The translations under genes and the position numbers were made by a program. The notes beneath the pieces were generated by a model. The model did not search any database. It was not told the DNA's origin and was given only the letters and a program-made list of their open reading frames with translations. Below are positions 40,271 through 50,007 of a DNA stretch of 64,000 bases, in pieces. Origin of the DNA: Cylindrotheca closterium (taxonomy: Eukaryota > Bacillariophyta > Bacillariophyceae > Bacillariales > Bacillariaceae); contig CAKOGP040000335.1 of assembly GCA_933822405.4 (NCBI GenBank), positions 248,001 through 312,000 of the forward strand, written 5' to 3'. Each line of letters begins with the position of its first letter. Positions within the stretch are counted from its first letter, which is position 1.

Positions 40271-40942
40271 TTAAAGGCTCATGGTATTTCCAAGTTTTGG
40301 TTGGACTTGCAAGTTCAACATACGGTTGAGTTCCTCCAAGGCTTCACAGGCCTCGCTGGCTGCGTCGACCAGACACTCTTCTGGTGTTAGCATACCACCC
40401 AATGCGTTTTCTATGCGCCCACTAGAGGCGATTTCTTCCACAGTTTCCCAAGCGACCTTGGCTTCGGAAGAGTGAACGCCAAAGGCATCAGTTAGTCGCT
40501 TGGCGTTGTCCATGGCTTCTTGAAGTTGGACATTCTCTTGAGCAGGAGTTTTCTTGGGTGCAGAAAGCTTGATGGCCTGGATATCGGCGGCCATACTATT
40601 CAAAGCGGCAATGGCTGGCTGCTGTTGCTTGAGACGGGTGACTAGGCCTTCTACTTGTGCCTTGTAATCGGACGAAACACCGAGTGTGGGGGCGGTGTTG
40701 TCGCTTGCATCGATCTCTTCGACGACTTCCCATGCCAAACGAGCTTCTGGAGAGCTTGCTCCGTACTTTTTGGATGCAGCTAAGGCTTCTTCGATCAATT
40801 CTGAAGTATCAACACGGGTTTGCCTCAATGGATCTTCCTTCCATTGACCTTGAATACCAAAGTTTGAAAGGAAGGCATTGGTGGTAGGGGTGTTTGTTGC
40901 AGCAAGGGTCAAGAATGCGCTGATAATAGTAGAGAACTTCAT
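40271..40942 (-). CDS. CP12-like plastid protein, tandem copy 2
   Basis: A single-exon, 223-residue protein, a near-identical paralogue of the gene at 38815-39495. The presequence is the same (MKFSTIISAF...TNA|FLSNFG), as are both AWExVEEI cores and the C-terminal C-x8-C pair. It lacks the MGPR-type insert after KEDP that copy 1 has. Substitutions cluster near the C-terminus (MLNLQVQPKLG against VLHLQEQPNLG). Both copies keep their frames and targeting signals, so both are probably functional. Close identity in coding and upstream DNA indicates a recent tandem duplication. Whether the two are expressed differently cannot be told here. Confidence 0.75.
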   Translation of the reverse strand: MKFSTIISAFLTLAATNTPTTNAFLSNFGIQGQWKEDPLRQTRVDTSELIEEALAASKKYGASSPEARLAWEVVEEIDASDNTAPTLGVSSDYKAQVEGLVTRLKQQQPAIAALNSMAADIQAIKLSAPKKTPAQENVQLQEAMDNAKRLTDAFGVHSSEAKVAWETVEEIASSGRIENALGGMLTPEECLVDAASEACEALEELNRMLNLQVQPKLGNTMSL

Positions 40943-42097
40943 GGCTGTTTATCGATTTGTTTGTAGGTGTGTTGTAAAACTGTTGCGTTTGCAAAATTAT
41001 GAGGCCGATGGATCTTTGTGAGATTTTTTGAAGGGAATAAGAACTTGGAATGGAATGGAACGGAATGTGTTCTTATTCTTCTCGTTCTGAAGATTGTGGG
41101 AAGGGAAAAAGATCTTGGCCGACCCGCTCGTGAATTTATCTTCAGACACGAAGAAAGATATAATTGTTTTCACTCGTGGATTATTCTTTCTACACGTTGA
41201 AGAAAAGAATGCGAATTGCTTTCACCGCTGGTTTATTCTTTTTGCGCGTTTGAATAACGATAAAAAAGATAGAGGCGTTTGATGTAATGAATGCAAATTG
41301 GACTTTGTTGACTTCTTCTTGTTCCACCAAAAGAGGCTTTTTACACTAGAGAATGTCTCTAGAAGGCTCTGAACTTGTATAGCTTGTTTCCTTCGATTGA
41401 CCCAAATAGAATTCGACAGAAATCTGTCGCGTCGATCTTGTTGGTAAGTTGAATCTGAACACACAGATGAATTAGTTCGATGGAAATCTGTTGTGGCTAT
41501 CTTGTTGGAAACGATTGAGACGACGACACTGCCGAATCTGAAAATATAGGTAAAGGAGCTCGATCGAACTCTAGTAGGACCACCTTGTTGGAAACAAACA
41601 AATGCTGTTGCGTACAGTATGATTGGAAAGAACGGGCATTGCTGACTCTAAAAACACGGATAAAGGAGTTCGACAGAAATTGGTTGTGGCGATCTTTCTG
41701 GAAATCCAGGAACTTCTATTGCGCAAAGTACGCATTGCAACATCGCCAGGAAACAACTTTGGGACTCTATGTGAGTGCATGTCTTTGGGGGTGAAGTAGT
41801 TGAGTGCGACACTGTGTTTGTGCTAGATTTGATACTTGCATGGTGAATCTAATTCAAAATCTCTAGTATTCCATAGAGTGGCAATTCAAATAAGCGTTTG
41901 TTTACTTATTCAACTTTCTTTGCTTCGTTAAGTCTATCCAACCTTGACGATTACTGATATTGTTGTTCATGGCAGTTAACCAAGTCGCACAAAAGTGGCA
42001 GATTGCAGCAGTAAATACTTCTGAATCAGCCTTGCATGCATATCCCTTCACTAAAATCAATGATATCCATTACAATCCAACCCATAGCATGCCGTTT
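40943..42097. other. CP12-like copy 2 promoter region and a degenerate repeat block
   Basis: No gene supported. 40943-41290 is the duplicated upstream region (GTTGCGTTTGCAA near 40983, CTTGGCCGACCCGC at 41114-41127, AGAGGCGTTTGATGTA near 41271), with an internal ~60-bp duplication between about 41166 and 41260. The rest, 41400-41710, holds the degenerate repeats listed separately. Confidence 0.5.
41405..41710. repeat. Four degenerate ~35-bp repeats, spaced 65-110 bp
   Basis: The words start near 41409, 41476, 41558 and 41667. They share the pattern TTCGACAGAAATCTGT, then GTGGCGATCTTGTTGGAAA. Examples are ATTCGACAGAAATCTGTCGC and GTTCGATGGAAATCTGTTGT. The spacing is irregular, so this is an ageing dispersed array rather than a minisatellite. 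The second and fourth are followed by ATTG/AAC-rich sequence and GCTGACTC/GCCGAATC words. Confidence 0.65.
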
Positions 42098-42556
42098 CTA
42101 TCGATATGAAGTCTCTGTCAGTGGTGACATCGCCTCTTGCACATGTTCCGTAATGGTTTCCAACCGAGCCTTGATCATACCCATTGGAGCATCTGGTGTG
42201 GCAATTCCTATAATCAAGACACCCGATCCCATACAGCTAGATACACCCACCAATCCTTGATCCAGTTCCAACAATAGGCATTGCAAATGCGACTTTTTGG
42301 TCGGAGCGTCACTGTCAGCGTTGGCAGCACTCCCCAACCTGGCATATTCATCTCCCAATCGTTGGTAGTCGACAGCAATATCGGCAATAAGAGTCCCCAA
42401 GTGCTCTACTGACTCAGTCTTTCCATCAGCCCCAACAAAGGTCGGTGATGTGGATCCCAACAATTCACCATCGCCGGTTACAAAAAGGGCAGTTTGAATG
42501 ACATCGTCTGCACATATCCTAGAAAGGACAGAAGGAATCCGAGCTGATCGGATCAT
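42098..42556 (-). CDS. Roadblock/LC7 protein, LAMTOR2-like
   Basis: A single-exon, 152-residue protein starting MIRSARIPSVLSRICADDVIQTALFVTGDGELLGS, which closely follows the start of LAMTOR2 (p14) and other Roadblock proteins: an N-terminal helix, then a strand with a small-residue turn. The body has LGTLIADIAVDYQRLGDEYARLG (central helix), LQCLLLELDQGLVGVSSCMGSGVLIIGIATPDAPMGMIKARLETITEHVQEAM (strand-strand-helix). In animals LAMTOR2 is a Ragulator subunit anchoring Rag GTPases and TORC1 on lysosomes. The protein is ~25 residues longer than human LAMTOR2 because of an insert (NADSDAPTKKSH). Other Roadblock families (dynein light chain, MglB) are possible but fit less well. Confidence 0.7.
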   Translation of the reverse strand: MIRSARIPSVLSRICADDVIQTALFVTGDGELLGSTSPTFVGADGKTESVEHLGTLIADIAVDYQRLGDEYARLGSAANADSDAPTKKSHLQCLLLELDQGLVGVSSCMGSGVLIIGIATPDAPMGMIKARLETITEHVQEAMSPLTETSYR

Positions 42557-43051
42557 TGTAGTATAATGCTGATGAATTGCAGTAGCTTGTCTCGTTTCTT
42601 GGTTTTGCGCCCTGAAGACTCTTCTCTATTGATGGACACCAAAGGATAAGAACTTTGGGATACTCGTTGAAGATCGGCAGGTTGAGAGATGACCTTGTTG
42701 CCTTTCCGAGCGCAGCCCTACCTGCTCATCTGTGTGTCAATCGGATGAGTCCAATTTCTGTCGACCCAAGTGAACAGAAACCAAAAGAAAGGATTTTCCC
42801 TTCAGGTTTTTACCGCGGTAAATGTCCAATTTTACCCGCGAAGAAGTCAATTACTTATGTAAAATCCGCGATAAATCCCGTGGCACATGGTAAACGGCTT
42901 CGGTTTCGGATTTTTCAACGTGAACATCTCACGATTAGCGAGGTTTCAGATATTGATTGCACAGCGTTGCTTTCGATAGTTAGTCACACCCATTTCTCCT
43001 CTGTGCTTTGACACGTCTCGTCATTCATTGACAAAAGCAAGCAACCATAGC
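42557..43051. other. Divergent intergenic region
   Basis: No gene supported. An open plus-strand frame over 42655-43011 has no recognisable protein features. The promoters of the LAMTOR2-like and coiled-coil genes lie here. Confidence 0.4.
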
Positions 43052-44773
43052 ATGGAGGATCCAATGGCTGCACCATCCTTGACTGCATCGCCGACTACAG
43101 TTTTGACAGAAATTTGCACTCCACAGCTCCAAATATCGCAAAGTGATCACCACGCTGCCACCAACACCACCAGAATCTCTGATTCAGCGAATTGCGACAA
43201 CGAGGAACTCACGGTTTCCATTCGATTGGGTGGAATCTTGCCATCAGATGACGAGGAAGAGGACGTTACGAACGCTCAATCTTCTAGTGCTGGTCCTGCT
43301 TCACCATTGAGAACGGCAGAAACGGAAAGGATAAACACACCAGTCGCTGGGAGCACAATCGATGCTTCGCTTCGGTCGCAGATTGACACACTTCAACAGA
43401 TTGCCTCTATGGAAAGCAGAGAATACCAACAACGTTTGATGGAAAACTCTATTGATACCACAACAATCCAGGACCGCAGTCTTATGCAAATATGTCAATC
43501 ACTCCATCGATCTCATTCCATCATTCTCAACCTGAACGAAGAAAATGACAGTCAAACGCAAGAGATCTTACGATTGCAAGCCCAAGATATGGAATCCCAA
43601 AACAAGATTGCTCGAATGGAAGAGGCTTTGGCAAAACTAGTAGCTCAAAAGCAAAAATTAAGGAATAAGAACCGGGCTGAAAAGTCAGTCAATCGGAGAC
43701 TGGTCGAACATCTCCACACTGTCAGCAATGCTCAACAACAAGAGGAAGATACAATTGGGAGACTCTTGCAACACGAGCAAAATCTGAGGGAAAGATGCGA
43801 TTCCAATTTTAGCAGCGATTTTGAAGGTTTTGACACGGAGAGTGTCTACAGTATGGCATCGAATCGATCCATGGTGACCAGCGAGCCACCAACGGTCCGG
43901 ATTCATCGAGAACGAAACTTGACTTGGCCCCATAGTGATTTTGGGGATGACGACGAAGTAGAAGAGTCTCTATATGTACAAGACAGCACCACTACAGCAA
44001 ATGGAAAAGGAGCAGCAAATCAAATCAAAGATGATAGTAGGAGGACCAGATCGAGCACCACCTCGCCGGTCAAAATGACAAAACCAACTAATCATTATGG
44101 CAGCAACAGCAGCAACAACAACGAACCAAGCCGCAAAGTCATCGAAGGAGGAAAATCAGTCTCGACTGCTGATATTTGGAAGGCATCCATGCGACCGAGC
44201 AGCAATTCACCGGCGAACTTTTGGAATAATAATACTAGCAGCATTGGCAGCAAAGATCACGATCCTTTGCACAAGGTGGACCGATCCAAAATTTTGGATT
44301 TGGGAGAGCATGACGATGTTGTGGACGTTCGCAAGAAAAAAGACTACGAGAAACGGCAGCAGTCAGTGAAGCGAGAACAACAGAACAAGAAGAGCGACGT
44401 TTTGGAACCAGCCTTTGTGCATGATTTCAAGGTCATGTTTGGAAAGTCGTCGTCGTCGTCGTCACATGAGAAACGCAAATCAAGCGGGGAGAAGTTTGAT
44501 TTGTTTGACATGTTCAAAAAGGATGGCCACGAAACTAGTAGTACTGCTGCTCTAAATAACAAGATGGACTCCTCGGCTAGGAAGTTGTTTGAAAAGGATC
44601 ATGATCATGACAGCAGTAGGAGGAAAAGCCAGAGCAAGCCCAGCACAAAGAGGGAATCCAAGACCACTGTAGCCTTGGATAATGCCAAACACGAAGCAAA
44701 AGAGGCCGCCGACAAGTTTAAGTCTTCAATGAAGAATATGGGGAAAATGTTCACTTTTAGCACTGACAAATAA
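43052..44773 (+). CDS. Coiled-coil, Ser/Lys-rich protein of unknown function
   Basis: A single-exon, 573-residue protein starting at ATG 43052 (ATAGCATGGAG). The N-terminus is disordered and Thr/Ser-rich. Residues about 160-235 form a long coiled coil (EENDSQTQEILRLQAQDMESQNKIARMEEALAKLVAQKQKLRNKNRAEKS). The second half is disordered, with poly-Asn/Ser and many Lys, and ends DNAKHEAKEAADKFKSSMKNMGKMFTFSTDK, predicted helical with amphipathic character. The acidic DDDEVEESLY and HDHDSSRRK tracts are also notable. No family recognised; it may be a cytoskeletal or scaffold protein (inference). Confidence 0.7.
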   Translation: MEDPMAAPSLTASPTTVLTEICTPQLQISQSDHHAATNTTRISDSANCDNEELTVSIRLGGILPSDDEEEDVTNAQSSSAGPASPLRTAETERINTPVAGSTIDASLRSQIDTLQQIASMESREYQQRLMENSIDTTTIQDRSLMQICQSLHRSHSIILNLNEENDSQTQEILRLQAQDMESQNKIARMEEALAKLVAQKQKLRNKNRAEKSVNRRLVEHLHTVSNAQQQEEDTIGRLLQHEQNLRERCDSNFSSDFEGFDTESVYSMASNRSMVTSEPPTVRIHRERNLTWPHSDFGDDDEVEESLYVQDSTTTANGKGAANQIKDDSRRTRSSTTSPVKMTKPTNHYGSNSSNNNEPSRKVIEGGKSVSTADIWKASMRPSSNSPANFWNNNTSSIGSKDHDPLHKVDRSKILDLGEHDDVVDVRKKKDYEKRQQSVKREQQNKKSDVLEPAFVHDFKVMFGKSSSSSSHEKRKSSGEKFDLFDMFKKDGHETSSTAALNNKMDSSARKLFEKDHDHDSSRRKSQSKPSTKRESKTTVALDNAKHEAKEAADKFKSSMKNMGKMFTFSTDK

Positions 44774-45533
44774 ATATGGTGATATACTAGCAACAGAAGG
44801 TTGCTGCCGCAACAAGGCCTCATTCGAATCAATCATCAAAAAGTTATTGACGAGCAGGCAGGTAACATAGTGTAGATAGCAACTAACAATGAAACAAATA
44901 GTACAATCAGAAACAAACCAATTTCAAAATCATAAAAGAGAGTAGCCTACCAGGTAACCAGGTACCAGGTAGTCGTTACACCTTCACCATCCCCTCTCAG
45001 CTATCGCGCGAATGAGGTGTGCGAATAGGGAGTGTTTGCGGTTGTCATTGATTGTACGGTTGAAAATGTACCAGAAATGACCTAGACGAAAAAAAAATTC
45101 AAAAGGTTTCCATCGTCGTACCGGTAGGAAACATACGAGTCATCCTCTTTGGCTGAGAAAAGCTTTGAGAAGCCGCCTGTCCGATATCGTCAACTATCAC
45201 TTGTGTGTGTGATAAGCGCTGTGTGTTTGTTGGTTGCCCGAAAAAGCAAGGTGATTTGGCAAACGACGACACAAGAACTTAAAAAGAAATCAAAGCACAA
45301 AAGTAGGATCTCTTTCTGTTTTTCAGCAAACAGCAAGTCTTATTTTTGTTGTGGAAGGAAATCCTGGTTGGTTGGTTGAAACAAAAAGGCGCATTCTCCT
45401 ATCCTTTTTTGTGAGAATCATCGAAGCATCATCCTTCACTGAGACGACCCCTTGAAGGTGCTTTGGTTTGTCTTTTTGCTGTAGTGCTTCATAATTTTGT
45501 TGTTAGCTAAAACATAAGTACAAACAGACAGAT
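44774..45533. other. Intergenic and probable 5' leader of the G3BP-like gene
   Basis: No gene supported. It carries ACCAGGTAACCAGGTACCAGGTAG near 44950-44972 and TACCGGTA at 45119-45126. The last ~130 bp before 45534 is T-rich, with AACATAAGTACAAACAGACAGAT directly before the ATG, a likely 5' UTR. Confidence 0.5.
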
Positions 45534-47072
45534 ATGCAGCCTGCGACACCCGTTGCCACAGATGGCTCCGTGGGCAGTGGTGCTGGACCAACACCCCAAA
45601 TGATTGGCATTCGCTTTGTCAAAACGTATTATCAAGTCTTGTCGACCACTCCCGCTCAAATCTTCAAGTTTTACAAGCCTTCTTCCGTTCTAAGTCACGG
45701 TGAGGGAAGCACTCCCACCAGTGCTGTGGACTTTGAAAAGTATGACCTGAATGTCCGATGGGGAGAGGCTCAGCGATTTGATTTTGATAATGGAGCCATT
45801 GATGCCCAGCCATCAGCGGATGGAAGCATTTTGTTGGTAGTGACCGGTCACGTTCTTGTTAAGGCTGGTGATGGAAAGGAAGAGCGAAAGGGATTTGTGC
45901 ACACTTTCTTCCTAGCATTGGTTTCTTTGCCCAATAAGCAAAAGACTTATTATGTCAAAAACGACATTCTTAGATTCTTGAAATCGGATGTGCCATCGGT
46001 CGTGGATGCTGCTCCTGCTGATCCTACTCCAGAGCTAGCTGCTGTTGCTGCTGCAGCTGCAGCTGCTGTGACACCAGAACTAGTAGCAAAGGAGGAGGCT
46101 GCACCTGTGGAGGTACCAGCTGTAGTGGAAGAGGAACCTGCCAAGGAGGAAAAGAAGGAGGATGTCCCAGCTGAAGTTGTCGAAGTTCCGAAGGAGGAAC
46201 CAAAGGTTGAGAAAGAACCAGCCCCTGTTGAGGATAAACCCAAGGAGGCCAAGGAACAACCCAAGGAGACCAGCGCGGCAGAACCAAAGAAGAAGGAAAA
46301 AGGAAAGAGACAACGTGGACGAGGAAAGTCCCCACAAAACGCTGCGAAACAACAACCTGCTTCGAAGCCAACACCTGGATCTTGGGCTAGTTTGGTTGCT
46401 TCGGGAAGTGGCCCAACGGCTACGCCTGCCCAGCAAGCATCATCGACTCCTGCGAAGGCACCAGTTTCAGAAAAGACGGAAACTCCAGCGAAGTCCAATG
46501 CTCCAACCGAAACGGTAGAAAAGACGGATGCAGCCAGCACCAAGGAGAATGGAAAGAATAGCAACAAGGATAAACCAAAGAGAGATCCTGATAACACCTT
46601 GGTCATCAAGAATTTGCCTGATGGTACCAAAGAGGCAGAATTGCTCGCAATTTTTGAACAATTTGCAGTTCAAACCAATGCCAAGATTGTGAGCTCTACT
46701 ATTTCGAGTCATCGCGGGCTGGCCTTTGTCGACTACGACTCTGTGGCACCCGTCATGGCGGCAGTAGAACAACATGGAAAGGAACCTATCCAATTGAATG
46801 GAAAGGTTCTAGAGGTGGACCAAAAGACAGCCGAACAACGGGCTAGAAAGGCACGTGGCGGGTATCGTAGTGGATCACCCAACAACAACAGCAACAACAA
46901 CAATAGCAACAACAACCAAAACAATAATAACAACCGTGGAGGCGGGCGCCAAAACAAACGAAACAATGGCGGCCGTGGCGGTAAAGGAAATCGAGGAGGA
47001 GGAGGAAATGGAGGAAACAACAGTGGCGGTAATAACAACAACAAAGATGGAGGAGGAGGCCAGCAGAGGTAG
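45534..47072 (+). CDS. G3BP-like NTF2 + RRM RNA-binding protein
   Basis: A single-exon, 512-residue protein. Residues about 22-145 form an NTF2-like domain (IGIRFVKTYYQVLSTTPAQIFKFYKPSSVLSHGEG; ILLVVTGHVLVKAGDGKEERKGFVHTFFLAL; YYVKNDILRFL). A long Glu/Pro/Lys/Ala linker follows. An RRM at about 353-430 has RNP2 LVIKNL and RNP1 RGLAFVDY. The C-terminus is Gly/Arg-rich with poly-Asn runs (NNNSNNNNSNNNQ). This is the G3BP architecture (NTF2, acidic linker, RRM, RGG), linked in animals and plants to stress granules. NTF2 FxFG-type clients and RNA partners are not visible from sequence. The poly-Asn runs add a prion-like tail. Confidence 0.9.
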   Translation: MQPATPVATDGSVGSGAGPTPQMIGIRFVKTYYQVLSTTPAQIFKFYKPSSVLSHGEGSTPTSAVDFEKYDLNVRWGEAQRFDFDNGAIDAQPSADGSILLVVTGHVLVKAGDGKEERKGFVHTFFLALVSLPNKQKTYYVKNDILRFLKSDVPSVVDAAPADPTPELAAVAAAAAAAVTPELVAKEEAAPVEVPAVVEEEPAKEEKKEDVPAEVVEVPKEEPKVEKEPAPVEDKPKEAKEQPKETSAAEPKKKEKGKRQRGRGKSPQNAAKQQPASKPTPGSWASLVASGSGPTATPAQQASSTPAKAPVSEKTETPAKSNAPTETVEKTDAASTKENGKNSNKDKPKRDPDNTLVIKNLPDGTKEAELLAIFEQFAVQTNAKIVSSTISSHRGLAFVDYDSVAPVMAAVEQHGKEPIQLNGKVLEVDQKTAEQRARKARGGYRSGSPNNNSNNNNSNNNQNNNNNRGGGRQNKRNNGGRGGKGNRGGGGNGGNNSGGNNNNKDGGGGQQR

Positions 47073-47153
47073 ATAGAGGCAAAAAGAAAGCAAACATGAA
47101 AAAAATAATATAACGGCGAATATAAATTTAAAGAAACAGCGAAAACGGAGAGC

Positions 47154-47271
47154 AGAAATAGCCAGCACTGCAGCGAGCGCATTATGATCATTGTAAATTC
47201 TGCTGCATGTGTACAGAAATAGCCAGCACTGCAGCGCATTATGATCATTGTAAACTCTGCTGCATTTGTAC
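47154..47271. repeat. Tandem duplication, 61 bp and 57 bp
   Basis: Two head-to-tail units, 47154-47214 and 47215-47271, each AGAAATAGCCAGCACTGCAG... ending in GTAC. They differ by a 4-bp deletion (GAGC) and a few substitutions. It is in the 3' region of the G3BP-like gene. Confidence 0.9.
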
Positions 47272-48595
47272 AGAAATTCCTGAAGGTATACTGCAGGGTA
47301 CAGTGCTGCACTGCACTGTTTTAGATATCTACTGCATGCTTCACGTGCGTTTTGCTCTTGAGCTGAGAGAAGAATGGAAGCAAACTTTTTTATCATTGAA
47401 ATATGCTTCAACTTCCAGAGTCGCTAAATAGGCTGACAGAAAGTATTTCATATATTACATAGAACTTCACACCGATAGTATTGATCACACTACAATGCGC
47501 ATTGGAGGATGGCACACCGCCACGCTGGTGAATTGTCGAGTTTATACCCATACCCAGCTCTTGCGCCATAACTGTGTGCAAATAGTGACTACAATGCTAC
47601 AATGCTTGGCGAGATCTTTTGGTGTCGTTTCTGGTGTGGTTGGGCGTTCATCAGATGGGAGATTGTGGAAGACACTGCAAAGAATAGGTAGGACAATCGG
47701 AGTGTCAGAAACTTCGGAGCACGTGTGTATCCCTGCTACTGTAGAAAGGTGCCAAGAGAGTCAGTCGTCTACTACAAGGATGCCCTCACAGAGAGGTCAA
47801 CTTCTGCAATCTCGCCGAGAATGAATGTTCAACGACAATGATTGAAGCATCATCGTACAGCATTGAGTCATTGAAAATCTCGCAGAAGGGATTGGTTTCA
47901 TGAGTGAGCCAGTCGTCTCATTCTTCTTCCATGATCTTGCCGAGTCACACAAACTTCTGATGTACCAGGTACCAGCAACGACTACAGTAACTCGTGAACT
48001 TGCCAGATCACAAGCTTCTCAATCAAACTTCTCCTAATAGGTACCAGGTACAGCAAGAAGGTGGTACCGTCCAATGAACCCCCTCTACACCGTCAGTTCG
48101 AGCAGAAGCAGACAGCATGCCAATGTTAATCATGTTGTGACTGTTTGAGCGGAATTATTGAAGTGCAATTCTCAGGAATCTTTTGGAACTTGGGTGATAT
48201 TTGTGTGAGTGATTACTTTTCGACCCAAACAATAATGGAGAGACAGGCCTTTGTCCTCCAGGAACAAGCTTCGTTGAGTCGTTTCTGTATCCTTGGTCAT
48301 GCTTGCTCGCTTTACGACCAGGCTCACGCATGCCCTATAAGTCGTCTGATACGTCGAATCAGACGCTTGGTTTTCGAAGAGTTATGGTCCGTCACATTCC
48401 AAGTGCGATCATTTATGGCTGCACTTCATTCCTAGGGGTCACGAGTCACGATCTCCTTCGGAAAGGCTGAAAACGGAGAGATGAGTGCAAAGTGAACATG
48501 AAAGTGACTCAGCTTTTCATATTTCGTTTCCCGTGGGATACTGCAGCCACATCGCCGCCTTCCACTATTCTACTAGCAAGCGATTCTAAGGCAAG
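47272..48595. other. Long intergenic region, no gene seen
   Basis: About 1.3 kb. Short open frames (for example 47495-47824 and 48145-48435 on the plus strand) lack protein-like features and are rejected. Several ACCAGGTACC words occur near 47965 and 48040. The end is the promoter of the next gene. Confidence 0.5.
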
Positions 48596-49828
48596 ATGGC
48601 GAGCATGGGACCCTTTCCATCCGAAAGGGTAGGGAGAGATATTGACGATCTACCAATATGGCAAGACTGGGACTCCTATCCATGTGAATGGAATGAATTC
48701 TATTGTTCCAAAAGTTGGAATATCTCCCCGGTGGAGTTTGCTAAAGTGTCTATATCTCCTCCTTCTTCGCCCCTTGCCAAGAAGGTAGTTGTGAAGAAGA
48801 GAAGAAGCAGCAAGACGTTGTCGTCCAAACGAAGGTCGTCCAATGGGAGTATCAGCAGCGACAGATCAAGAAAATCAAGCAGTAGCTCGGTCAAGAGCAA
48901 AAAGAAGAAAAAAGGCTCATCGTCGGCATCAACACCAAAGAGTGAGAAGAAGAAGAAAAAGAGCAAGAAAGACAGAAAGAGCAGTGCATCCGTTGATGAT
49001 TCGGTCAGCACTTTGAACTCTGCAACAAATCAAGAGAGCTCTACAGAGTTCAGTTCATCCTCCTTTCGATGCGATAAACTACAAAGCGCTTCCTTTTCGT
49101 GTCTTTCTCCATCCTTGAACCATGATGATTCCATCACGGGCTGTGATTTAACGGATGACAACAGGGACCATATTACTCGACGTCCGCAGTCAGAATCACA
49201 ACTAGCGGAAACTGCTGAAGGTCCTTCCAAGAAGGTCAAAAAGAAAAAGAAGACAAAAACAAAGGATCAAAAGAGTCCTCGTAAAGAAAAGGTTACAGAG
49301 AAGAAACCACAGTCCACAAGATCACCAAAGGCCAAAACTACTGTTACAATGGAAACCTTACCCGAGGAAGTACTTGTATCAATGAACCACCAAGGCCTGG
49401 GCCGAGGCCTTGCAAGAAGTCTAAGCCCAAAACGAACAACTAGCCACAGCAGGTTCTCCAAGCTAATGGTGGTTGCGGACGGCAGTATACGCCGGGCAGT
49501 GGATAGAAAGAAGGGTTCCTTCTGGGAACAGCAATCGTCCAAGCGCAGAGGATCTGTGCGACAGTCGATCCATAGTGCCTTGGGCGAGTTTTCCGGAGAA
49601 ATTGATGACTCGCTCCATCTATTTGATGAGGACAACAGCAGCAGATTCGAGTTGGAATCCAAAACGGCGGAACGATCCATCTGTACCGAAATCACGGATC
49701 CATGGAACAACAGCTGGTCCGTTTCGAGTGATAGCTTTCATGACAATTCAGAAAGGCTAAAAAGCCCATCACTGTTGTTATCCAAATCACCAGAAGTTGA
49801 ACATATCAAGAGGATCAATCCTCTCTGA
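48596..49828 (+). CDS. Lys/Ser-rich protein of unknown function
   Basis: A single-exon, 410-residue protein with start context AAGATGGCG. Residues 1-50 are acidic with Trp (DIDDLPIWQDWDSYPCEWNEFYCSKSWN). Residues about 60-140 are repeated KKRRSS, SSKRRSS and KKKKKGSS blocks, and KVKKKKKTKTK occurs later, together resembling bipartite nuclear signals. The C-terminal third contains a conserved-looking block: PEEVLVSMNHQGLGRGLARSLSPKRTT, RFSKLMVVADGSIRRAVDRKKGSFWEQQSSKRRG. The end is Ser-rich. No family recognised. Nuclear location is inferred from composition. Confidence 0.65.
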   Translation: MASMGPFPSERVGRDIDDLPIWQDWDSYPCEWNEFYCSKSWNISPVEFAKVSISPPSSPLAKKVVVKKRRSSKTLSSKRRSSNGSISSDRSRKSSSSSVKSKKKKKGSSSASTPKSEKKKKKSKKDRKSSASVDDSVSTLNSATNQESSTEFSSSSFRCDKLQSASFSCLSPSLNHDDSITGCDLTDDNRDHITRRPQSESQLAETAEGPSKKVKKKKKTKTKDQKSPRKEKVTEKKPQSTRSPKAKTTVTMETLPEEVLVSMNHQGLGRGLARSLSPKRTTSHSRFSKLMVVADGSIRRAVDRKKGSFWEQQSSKRRGSVRQSIHSALGEFSGEIDDSLHLFDEDNSSRFELESKTAERSICTEITDPWNNSWSVSSDSFHDNSERLKSPSLLLSKSPEVEHIKRINPL

Positions 49829-50007
49829 ACATGTGTGCAAAAATATTCATAATCTCATTCCCTACCGGTACAGTACATTAAATTAATGTACTGTGATCGA
49901 TGTCAATACCCGGGACACTGGAAACTTTTTGCAGTGTGCTACTAAACGAGTTGTAAATTAGAAGTTATATCAGGCACTATAATAATATACATTCTTGGTC
50001 TCTCAAA

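Noticed and set aside
45149..45379. 76-residue plus-strand frame upstream of the G3BP-like gene
   Set aside because: Lies in a probable leader region; composition is random. An upstream reading-frame effect is possible but unsupported.
45950..46630. Minus-strand frame under the G3BP-like gene
   Set aside because: Antisense of the Glu/Pro/Ala-rich linker; Ser/Phe-rich composition is the mirror of the sense codons.
47495..47824. 109-residue plus-strand frame
   Set aside because: No domain, no coding-like composition and weak start context in a repeat-bearing spacer.
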